Positions 1-6,132 of a DNA stretch of 7,684 nucleotides are shown here, in pieces (the first letter of the stretch is position 1; each line of letters opens with the position of its first letter). Source of the DNA: Omnitrophica WOR_2 bacterium GWA2_47_8 (GTDB lineage: Bacteria > Omnitrophota > Gorgyraeia > Zapsychrales > GWA2-47-8); assembly GCA_001805375.1 (NCBI GenBank), contig MHFY01000046.1, positions 2,100 to 9,783 on the forward strand. The letters are read 5' to 3'. Made by a program: the position numbers and the translations under genes. The notes beneath the pieces are model-generated. The model was not told where the DNA came from and did no database searches. It saw only the letters and a program-made list of their open reading frames with translations.

Positions 1-696
1 AAAAAGATCCTGGTCGCATTCGATAGCTTTGGGCTTTTCCTTGAACTCAACAATTACGACCAAATAAAGGATGCCGTTTCCCTCATGGGGCTTGAAAATC
101 AGGCTGTTCGCTTTCTTCTCATCAGCTCATCTGTTTCGGAAATGAAGAATGAACTCCCTGCCCTTAAGCATTTTGCTGTAGGTGATCTTGATCGAAAAGA
201 TGCAGAAGCGCTCGTGCGGGAGATCTGGGCATCGGCAGACAAAAAAACCATTGATGAGCTATTGACGCTCACCTCCCATCCTTTTGCCCTGAAAATGCTC
301 GCTAGGGACTGCAAGGAGAGCGGGAAAAAGCCAAACGAGGCGTTCTACGCCCAGCTTCTCTGCAAAGAAGCTGGCCTATTCAGGCACTGCGCATCATCGC
401 TCTCCCATTATCTTTCAAGAGCCCGAGGACAGACGCTTCCTAAAGCGATTCTCAAGACCATTTCGCAGGGGGAATTTCGGCTTTCTGAGATCGCTCGAAA
501 AATCTATCGCAGCGCTCCGGTCACCAAAAGCCTCATTGACCGCCTTGTTGCGGTTGATATCATCGAGAAGAAAGGGAAAGTGTTTGTGTTCTGCGATCCG
601 CTTCTTGGGCTCTGGATGAAGTTAGTCTCATTGGGATTTGAGTTTGACTCCGCTCCCACCCAAAAAGAGATTGAAGAGGTGATGAGAAGAATATGA
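1..696 (+). CDS. Archaeal-type ATPase (AAA+/STAND-like) with C-terminal winged helix, 5'-truncated
   Basis: The reading frame is open from base 1, so the N-terminus, including the Walker A P-loop, lies outside the window and 231 residues remain. The fragment opens with a Walker B-like beta strand (ILVAFD, Asp at fragment residue 8). A sensor-1-like strand RFLLISSS follows near residues 37-44. Next come a lid-type helix after LDRKDAEALV (~64-73) and a TSHPFALKML segment (~91-100) that matches the usual 'GGxP' turn of archaeal ATPases. A winged helix follows at ~146-208 (SEIARKIYRSAPVTKSLIDRL, then a wing and FCDPLLGLWMKL). The closing 'DPLLxxW' element is typical of the ATPase_2 / archaeal ATPase group. 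The residue after the Walker B Asp is Ser rather than the usual Glu/Asp, so hydrolysis may be weak or altered. The family is thought to act as NTP-driven switches or regulators, and the substrate here is unknown. The stop overlaps the next start (ATGA), arguing for translational coupling to the membrane protein gene. Confidence 0.85.
   Translation, partial: KKILVAFDSFGLFLELNNYDQIKDAVSLMGLENQAVRFLLISSSVSEMKNELPALKHFAVGDLDRKDAEALVREIWASADKKTIDELLTLTSHPFALKMLARDCKESGKKPNEAFYAQLLCKEAGLFRHCASSLSHYLSRARGQTLPKAILKTISQGEFRLSEIARKIYRSAPVTKSLIDRLVAVDIIEKKGKVFVFCDPLLGLWMKLVSLGFEFDSAPTQKEIEEVMRRI
676..683 (+). promoter_or_regulatory. Ribosome-binding site GAGGTGAT for the 777-aa membrane protein
   Basis: GAGGTGAT lies inside the end of the ATPase gene, 9 bases before the ATG at 693. 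It is complementary to the conserved 3' end of archaeal and bacterial 16S rRNA (ATCACCTC). It decides the start at 693 over the in-frame ATGs at residues 7 and 10, and supports translation of gene 2 coupled to termination of gene 1. Confidence 0.75.
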
Positions 697-3026
697 GCTT
701 CTCACGCCTTATGGGGATAATGGCAGGGATGGCTGTACTGCTCTCCCCTCTTGTGTTTGCGCAATCGGTGTTCGCAAATCCCTGGACCGTTTTTGGGTTG
801 AACACGGTTCTCATATGGTTCGCCCTGGTTGTGATCCTTGCGCTATTCGGCAAAAGCATCGAGGACAAGCAGAAAAAGATGCTCCAATTCGGATCTCTAG
901 CGCTCGCGGCTGTTCTTGCCTGGACGCTAGTGGGAGATCGGTTCCTTTGGCAAGTTGGATATTTCTCCCTGATACTCAACGTGATGTTCCTTGTGAACAC
1001 TGTCATCATCGCGATCCTGCTCAACTACGGGTTTAGATGGCTCATGGATCAGAATGGGGAAGGCAAAGGCGCGTCTAGCAATGCGGTAGGAGGATGGCTG
1101 GTCTCATTCGCGATAGCGGGTGTTCTTGCATCTTCCATGTCCTATTACATCTGGCAGGCAGGAACAGGCAAGCAGCTGCTTGATCTGCTCTTCGGGCCGC
1201 AAGGCATACTCACCCTCTCGCAGAATAGGCTCTTTGTCTTCATCACAACCCTTGTGCTCTTCTCCTGGCTATTCAAGGAGTTCAATGTCGGTGGGCAGGG
1301 CGACAAGAGCAGCAGAATCAACCAGATCATGGCGTTCATCATCGCGGTGAATTTCGCGCACACGCAGGATCCCATGGGGGTGGAGGGGTTGGTATGGATG
1401 AGTGAATTCGTGATCGCGCTCATCTTCGCAAAAGGATTCAAGGCGAGCTTCAACATCAAGAATGGATTTGTGGCATATGCGTTTTCTTTCCTGTTTGTCG
1501 ATTGGCTTGCAAGCCTCGCATTTCCTAATAAGAATGTGCTCATCCCATCGACTTGGGACTTCTGGACTGTCGCCCTGCTTTGGGTGATTGGGCTTTTGGT
1601 CTTCGTGGTGGGAGGGGCATGGATTGCAGGAAAATCCGGAGCCGGTAGATGGGCTAAGGAAGGCGCTGTCTATTCTTGGAACAAATTGCGCAATCTGCTT
1701 GGAAGGTCCAAATTGATGTCAAGCGCGCTCAATAAGATGGGGGTAAAATACGTTGATCTTCCGAATGAATACCTTGTTTCGCTCAAGAAGCTTAGGCTTG
1801 AGACTTTCACGCTTCTAAGCTACATCCAACGGCATGATGTTCTCGCTAACAAGCACATTAAACTCAGGTCAATGAAATCAGAGATACCACCAGTATCCTT
1901 TAGCGCGGACAACAGGAACATCACACCTAAATTAGTAGGCTTACGCTTGGCAGAGATCATGGGTGGGAAAAAAGAGACACTAAGCGATGAGACCATCAGC
2001 TATAGCATGGGTCTAACAAATTATTCGAGATGGATTGATGAGACAATCATCAAAATCAATGAAATGACGAAATTGAAAGGTAGCGAAGATATTGGAAATG
2101 CCCTAAATAATTTCATCAACGATATAAATATCCAGAGGAAAATGAACACAGACTTTGAAGCTCGCGAGAAAGATTTGAATAAAGTGAAGGATTATTTCAA
2201 AGCGAAAAATGCTGTAGATGCGTACCGACCATTTATCCTTGACATGTACAGCATACAGGGGGTTCGGGTACGGGGATACGGGTTTGCGCTTAAAAACACA
2301 ATACCGGAAGTGTGCAAAGTTAGCGCGATTCAAAAGGGAAAAACATGGGTTCTTGATTGGAATTCGGTGAGTAAAACAGGGGATGGCACCTCTGAAGATG
2401 CCTATGTAGAGGTCAATGTGAGAGGATATTCGGTTGAGGATATTAACAAGATAAAACTTAGCGGGAGCGGGGATATTCGAAGATACAAGAAAAAAGACAT
2501 TGTCGATCTTGACGAATCTAGCAATGGGCAGTTTAGCGCCATAGTGGAACTTGTAGATAAGGACTGGGAATTCTTCATGAGGGATTTCGAAAGGCTTTCC
2601 TATCATCCCAACAGCAGGACGATAAGAGATTATGAAGCGAGCATCATAAGCGGATCATACAATTTCTCAGGCGCAGGATTTAGCGGAAAGATGGATGGAT
2701 TTGGGTATGACCGCGAGGCCCAGAAGAATCCCGGCTTTTTTGCCTATTGGGGAAGAAAGGATCTCAAAGATACGAATGAGAAACAATTTGATCAAGATCC
2801 GAAGAATCCCTATCCGGGAGTTTCTCTTTTTGGACTTAAGCAGTTCATTGAGAGCATGGCAAAGCAAAACACCAAAGATGCGGCCCGTGTAGATAAATAC
2901 ATGCGCGAATTCGTGAGTGCAGGGTATAATTTCCCTTCCACTCAAGGGCAGACCCAGCAACAGGGCCAGGCACAATCTCAAAACGCAGGCGCAGCTGCGC
3001 AGGAAAATGCTGAGGGCGGAAGATAA
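693..3026 (+). CDS. Polytopic membrane protein, ~10 TM segments plus large cytosolic domain, unknown function
   Basis: I do not recognise this family. The 777-aa protein starts with a signal-like hydrophobic stretch (~7-28, ending VFAQSVFA). Further hydrophobic segments lie near 33-52, 64-80, 90-112, 133-153, 179-195, 210-222, 232-247, 258-276 and 289-312. Charged loops (GKSIEDKQKK, KGFKASFNIK, GKSGAGRW) fall on the cytosolic side under the positive-inside rule, giving N-in/C-in topology with ten spans. Segment 210-222 is short and the least certain. Residues ~313-777 are soluble: helical from ~328 to 515, then a more beta-rich part (~518-660, with TWVLDW and AYVEVNVRGY), then an aromatic/Gly region (GKMDGFGYDR, GFFAYWG at 681-687), and finally a Gln/Ala-rich tail from ~749. 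The start overlaps the ATPase stop by ATGA and has a good ribosome-binding site. Codons for residues ~380-610 are markedly more AT-rich than the rest. A likely role is membrane scaffold or channel core of a complex with the neighbouring proteins, which is inference. Confidence 0.85.
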   Translation: MSFSRLMGIMAGMAVLLSPLVFAQSVFANPWTVFGLNTVLIWFALVVILALFGKSIEDKQKKMLQFGSLALAAVLAWTLVGDRFLWQVGYFSLILNVMFLVNTVIIAILLNYGFRWLMDQNGEGKGASSNAVGGWLVSFAIAGVLASSMSYYIWQAGTGKQLLDLLFGPQGILTLSQNRLFVFITTLVLFSWLFKEFNVGGQGDKSSRINQIMAFIIAVNFAHTQDPMGVEGLVWMSEFVIALIFAKGFKASFNIKNGFVAYAFSFLFVDWLASLAFPNKNVLIPSTWDFWTVALLWVIGLLVFVVGGAWIAGKSGAGRWAKEGAVYSWNKLRNLLGRSKLMSSALNKMGVKYVDLPNEYLVSLKKLRLETFTLLSYIQRHDVLANKHIKLRSMKSEIPPVSFSADNRNITPKLVGLRLAEIMGGKKETLSDETISYSMGLTNYSRWIDETIIKINEMTKLKGSEDIGNALNNFINDINIQRKMNTDFEAREKDLNKVKDYFKAKNAVDAYRPFILDMYSIQGVRVRGYGFALKNTIPEVCKVSAIQKGKTWVLDWNSVSKTGDGTSEDAYVEVNVRGYSVEDINKIKLSGSGDIRRYKKKDIVDLDESSNGQFSAIVELVDKDWEFFMRDFERLSYHPNSRTIRDYEASIISGSYNFSGAGFSGKMDGFGYDREAQKNPGFFAYWGRKDLKDTNEKQFDQDPKNPYPGVSLFGLKQFIESMAKQNTKDAARVDKYMREFVSAGYNFPSTQGQTQQQGQAQSQNAGAAAQENAEGGR
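1830..2520. other. AT-rich island inside the 777-aa membrane protein gene
   Basis: Hand counts give about 32% G+C for 2041-2160, against about 53% for 1261-1320 and 63% for 2941-3000 in the same gene. The segment encodes residues ~380-610 of the cytosolic region. It is rich in Asn, Lys and Ile, with TTA and ATA codons that are scarce elsewhere in the gene. The frame is uninterrupted. It may be a fast-evolving or exchanged domain. The boundaries are approximate. Confidence 0.55.
2938..3023 (+). other. Low-complexity Gln/Ala/Gly tail coding segment
   Basis: The last ~28 residues of the membrane protein (from about residue 749) consist almost entirely of Gln, Ala, Gly, Asn, Ser and Glu (GQTQQQGQAQSQ, then an Ala-rich run and EGGR). 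The DNA is locally GC-rich. This is probably a disordered cytosolic tail, perhaps a tether or interaction segment. The next gene starts three bases after this segment's stop codon begins. Confidence 0.6.
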
Positions 3027-3028
3027 TC

Positions 3029-4627
3029 ATGGCGCAGATAATCCCCATCAGGAATCAGGAAAATGAGATGATGCAGCAGATGCAATCCTATCTGATATGG
3101 CTTGGAATGATGGCGGATAGGGTGGAGAAGGTCATGCTTGATCCCAAAGAAAGGGAAAAGGTCTCATATGATGATCAATGGGCAAAGGATGTTGAAAGAA
3201 GATTGAGGTCGGGAATCATTTCTCCGTCTGATCTGCTCTTTGGCAATGATCAGAAGCTCATGATGCTTGCCAAGAACAGCAAGAAGCTAACGAGGCTGCT
3301 TGCAGGCCAAAACAGGATAGGAATGGAGACCTGGAAAAAAGTAAATGGAATGTTCGCGACACAGGAATCGGTCATGGCATCCAGAGATTATCTCATCCTT
3401 CACATCGATATGCTTGGAAAAGCTGGATTCGGCGAAAAGACAGAAGAAATGCTCCATCTCATGGCAAAAAAAGAGCAGCTTTCGCATGAGATCCTGCATT
3501 GCATGGATGATGCCAAGAGCTGGATGTTTGTGGGGCCGCGAGATCCTGAATACTTTGCCCAGAGATATGATCTCTATCTAATGGGAGGTAGGGCAAAAGA
3601 CGGAACGGAATTCATTGGCCTTTCAAGATTCAAGGATTCCCTGCTTGATAGGATGCTCAAAGAGCATGCGCAAATCAAGAAATTCAGGGCGTATCATGAG
3701 ATCCGCAAAGCGAGGCTCCTCATAGAACAGGACTTCAAGGACGGGCAGTGGATCGAGGACAAGCAGACCGCGCTCTTTTTCAAGAACCTTGAAAAATTCG
3801 CAAAGAGATTGGATTCGGAATTCGGCGAGACAGAAGCCGCAAAGTTCCTGCTCTCAAACGAGGCAATTGGCGAGCAAGGGGAATTGTGGATGTCCAAGCT
3901 TCAAGAAATAGAGAGAAGATTCGTGAGCATTGAAGGGTATCTGCAGCAGGCTCTCATCTCAATATTTGAACACTATGAAAAAAGGCTTCTTCGCGAAGAG
4001 GAGGGCTTGGCATCCCAGATCAGCCAATTGGCCATGAAATCCGTCTTTGGAGCCTCGCAGGAAGAGCTGATTGCGCTCATCAAGGAAGCGAATGAGAATG
4101 CATGGAAGGATCGATCGGCACGATTCAAGAAAAGACTTGAGGAGCTTAAAAAAGCAAATGAAGAATCCGTGGGAAGACTGCTTGAGATCTCCCAAAAAGA
4201 AGGGCTGGAAGAGACGCTCACCCAGATCTTCCAAGGTGTTTCGCTTCAGAACAGCTATGGCCAAAGGATCGCGCAATTCTCAAGCGGCCTTGGATTGGGC
4301 CCTAACAGCGATACGGATATTCTTCGGTTTATGGAGATGCTTGGGAGAATGGAGAGAGCAAAAAATCTCTCTGATAGTGCACAGGAGAAGAGCATGAGGA
4401 TAACATCGAAAATCGAAGAAGCGATGGCCAATGACAAGAACCTTCGCGAGATCTTCAAGGGATACTTGGGGTTATTGCGATGGTCACAGCGCCTCATTGC
4501 GCTTTCGCCGCAGGAGCAGAGGGCGCTTGATTCAGCGCAGTCCTATTGGCAAAGATACATTGGCGCTGCAAGAGATCAAACTTCACAAGCCTCAAGAAAC
4601 TATGATGCCCCCTTGAAGGCGGCATAG
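3029..4627 (+). CDS. Soluble helical coiled-coil protein, unknown function
   Basis: I do not recognise this 532-aa protein. It has no signal peptide or membrane span and is highly charged (Lys, Glu and Arg rich), with a single Cys at 158. Almost the whole length reads as alpha-helical: a helical N-terminal part (~10-160), a turn-rich patch around 167-200 (VGPRDPEYF, GGRAKDGTEF), then long amphipathic helices at ~200-265 and ~285-400. The EEEGLASQISQL and RFKKRLEELKKANEES stretches of the last of these have heptad-like spacing. A Gly-rich break (SSGLGLGPNS, ~418-427) separates this from a C-terminal helical part at ~428-512 and a short polar tail. The ATG is only 2 bases after the upstream stop. 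A weak GAGGG at 3012-3016 could serve as ribosome-binding site, but coupling to gene 2 is more likely to drive translation. It may be a cytosolic partner of the helical tails of the two membrane proteins, as inferred from operon context. Confidence 0.85.
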   Translation: MAQIIPIRNQENEMMQQMQSYLIWLGMMADRVEKVMLDPKEREKVSYDDQWAKDVERRLRSGIISPSDLLFGNDQKLMMLAKNSKKLTRLLAGQNRIGMETWKKVNGMFATQESVMASRDYLILHIDMLGKAGFGEKTEEMLHLMAKKEQLSHEILHCMDDAKSWMFVGPRDPEYFAQRYDLYLMGGRAKDGTEFIGLSRFKDSLLDRMLKEHAQIKKFRAYHEIRKARLLIEQDFKDGQWIEDKQTALFFKNLEKFAKRLDSEFGETEAAKFLLSNEAIGEQGELWMSKLQEIERRFVSIEGYLQQALISIFEHYEKRLLREEEGLASQISQLAMKSVFGASQEELIALIKEANENAWKDRSARFKKRLEELKKANEESVGRLLEISQKEGLEETLTQIFQGVSLQNSYGQRIAQFSSGLGLGPNSDTDILRFMEMLGRMERAKNLSDSAQEKSMRITSKIEEAMANDKNLREIFKGYLGLLRWSQRLIALSPQEQRALDSAQSYWQRYIGAARDQTSQASRNYDAPLKAA

Positions 4628-4632
4628 GAGGA
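4627..4632 (+). promoter_or_regulatory. Strong Shine-Dalgarno GGAGGA for the 495-aa protein
   Basis: GGAGGA begins on the last base of the upstream TAG stop and sits 8 bases before the ATG at 4641. It is the best purine-rich site in the window together with that of gene 2. It fixes the start of gene 4 and suggests that this protein is translated efficiently and independently of gene 3. Confidence 0.75.
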
Positions 4633-4640
4633 AGATCATC

Positions 4641-6128
4641 ATGCCAGAAGAACAAACAACAACCCAAACCAAAGGAAAAGCGCGATTTGTCCCAAATTGG
4701 CTCAGATTCGGGAAATTGAGGGGAGTAGGAGAGGATCCTACCACCTTCAAGGTCGTTGAGGAGCTTAAGAAAGAGATCCCTTTGGATGCTCTTCGGACCC
4801 TGCATAAAAGGATCAAGGAAAAAGAGCAGAAGTTGAAAGATCTGATCTCATTGAGAGTAGTTTTGGCAAAGAAATGGATGGAAGTAGGGTACTTGATGGA
4901 CCCTAAGGCTGTAGATAAAGAGATGGAACTAATTGAAAGTGGGACCGGTTGGAAGTCTAAACCCAGAATCGGGTTGTTTGGTGTACCTGTAGATATGGTA
5001 TATCCCGAATCGGTGAATATTGCCGTCTCTCCTGAAATTGGGTATTCTGTCTCATACATCAAAGATGGAGAGTATTGGAAAAGTCTCGAAATGGTGGTGA
5101 GTGGGGAAATTGACAGATTAAAAAATGAAAACAAGGGGTCTAACGAGATAAATACGAATCTTGAAGCGATCAAAATTAAAGCAAATCTACTCATTAGTCA
5201 GCTAAAGGAAGGAATAGAGAGTAAGCAGACAATTGTGAAAACTATGTTGACAGATGCAAAAACGCATTTAGTAGATATAAACAAAAACATAAACAAGATC
5301 GAAGGAATGCGAATTGACTCCAACGATGTGTATTATGTGCACACCTACAAAGTGGTCAAGCTCCTCACTGAGGATGATAAAAATGAACTCATCAATAATA
5401 AAGGCTATGGAAATTGGGACGAAAATGATAAGGAGAATATCGGACGAGATGAGCATGGATGGCCCCTGGAAGTATCTGATGGGAATGTGAGTTTCAACAA
5501 CCAAATATTACCCGAGGGCACAATCCTCATTGATGTGTACAAGACAGGATCCATCGGTCGAAGTGTTCCAAAGGAATTCATCATGGACTGCAATGCGATA
5601 GACACCGTGAATTGGCTCATCTCGGAGTATGACGCGCTCATCTGCGACCTGAGGGATGGAAGATACCACGCAAAATCAACGACTGCGATGGATTTCATCA
5701 TGGCTGACCTCAAGGTCCCAGATATCTCTTATCCTCAAAGCAGAAGAAAAGTGGAAGCGGGAAATCAAGCGCAGATCACCATGAAGCTGCACACCGGAGG
5801 GAGCGTCACCATGCCCATGCAGCCGACACATCTGAGCCCTGCGTTTGATTTCAAAGGAAGAGGGGTGAAGATCATCCACAAGGGAAGGAAATACTACTAT
5901 GACACGCAGGAGTTCTGCGAGCAATCGGACGATCGCATGGTGAGTTCCAGAGGAGCAGCTCTCTATATCGTGCATCGGGTGCTTGAGAAGACAAAATACT
6001 TTGATCCGGCACCTGGAAGCAAGGGCGCGCTGGAGATCATCAAGTACATATCCTCCCAAACCGATGGGCTTGACATAGGCGCAAATTACAGCAAAGTGGG
6101 AGAGCAGTACACGGCGCCATTCGGCTAA
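4641..6128 (+). CDS. Soluble protein with coiled-coil N-terminal half and beta-rich C-terminal half, unknown function
   Basis: I do not recognise this 495-aa protein. It has no signal peptide or membrane span. The N-terminus is a basic, polar stretch (TTTQTKGKAR) followed by FVPNWLRFGK. A helix at ~36-80 (EELKKEIPLDALRTLHKRIK) looks like coiled coil. Residues ~106-140 are a strand-forming patch, followed by a second long helix at ~145-222 (many Lys, Asn and Ile). From ~228 the sequence becomes mixed or beta (YYVHTYKVVKLL, ILIDVYKTGS), then a more conserved-looking GC-rich C-terminal domain at ~310-495. That domain has strands such as QITMKLHTGGSVTM, VKIIHKGRKYYY and a final helix AALYIVHRVLEK. 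Three Cys (317, 335, 426) form no obvious metal site. Codons for ~70-290 are AT-rich. The gene follows gene 3 after 13 bases with a strong ribosome-binding site and ends 4 bases before gene 5. It is probably a cytosolic component of the same complex, by context only. Confidence 0.85.
   Translation: MPEEQTTTQTKGKARFVPNWLRFGKLRGVGEDPTTFKVVEELKKEIPLDALRTLHKRIKEKEQKLKDLISLRVVLAKKWMEVGYLMDPKAVDKEMELIESGTGWKSKPRIGLFGVPVDMVYPESVNIAVSPEIGYSVSYIKDGEYWKSLEMVVSGEIDRLKNENKGSNEINTNLEAIKIKANLLISQLKEGIESKQTIVKTMLTDAKTHLVDINKNINKIEGMRIDSNDVYYVHTYKVVKLLTEDDKNELINNKGYGNWDENDKENIGRDEHGWPLEVSDGNVSFNNQILPEGTILIDVYKTGSIGRSVPKEFIMDCNAIDTVNWLISEYDALICDLRDGRYHAKSTTAMDFIMADLKVPDISYPQSRRKVEAGNQAQITMKLHTGGSVTMPMQPTHLSPAFDFKGRGVKIIHKGRKYYYDTQEFCEQSDDRMVSSRGAALYIVHRVLEKTKYFDPAPGSKGALEIIKYISSQTDGLDIGANYSKVGEQYTAPFG
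4850..5510. other. AT-rich island inside the 495-aa protein gene
   Basis: Hand counts give about 35% G+C for 5101-5160, 32% for 5221-5280 and 37% for 5281-5340. By contrast 5641-5700 has about 48% and 5761-5820 about 58%. The segment encodes residues ~70-290, including a Lys/Asn/Ile-rich helix. It is in frame with no stops. It parallels the AT-rich centre of the membrane protein gene upstream. Confidence 0.55.
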
Positions 6129-6132
6129 AACC

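Noticed and set aside
560..1024. Antisense open frame of 154 codons across the gene 1/gene 2 junction
   Set aside because: Its composition is unlike a real protein, it spans the ATGA overlap and it has no start signal.
2007..2048. Possible shared motif between gene 2 (MGLTNYSRWIDE) and gene 5 (MGPYGYSEKWFRE, ~7246)
   Set aside because: Only a few positions match and the flanks do not align, so chance cannot be excluded. It would need an HMM-HMM comparison.
4641..6128. Metal-binding site from the cysteines of the 495-aa protein
   Set aside because: The three Cys (317, 335, 426) are widely spaced with no CxxC or HxxC pattern.
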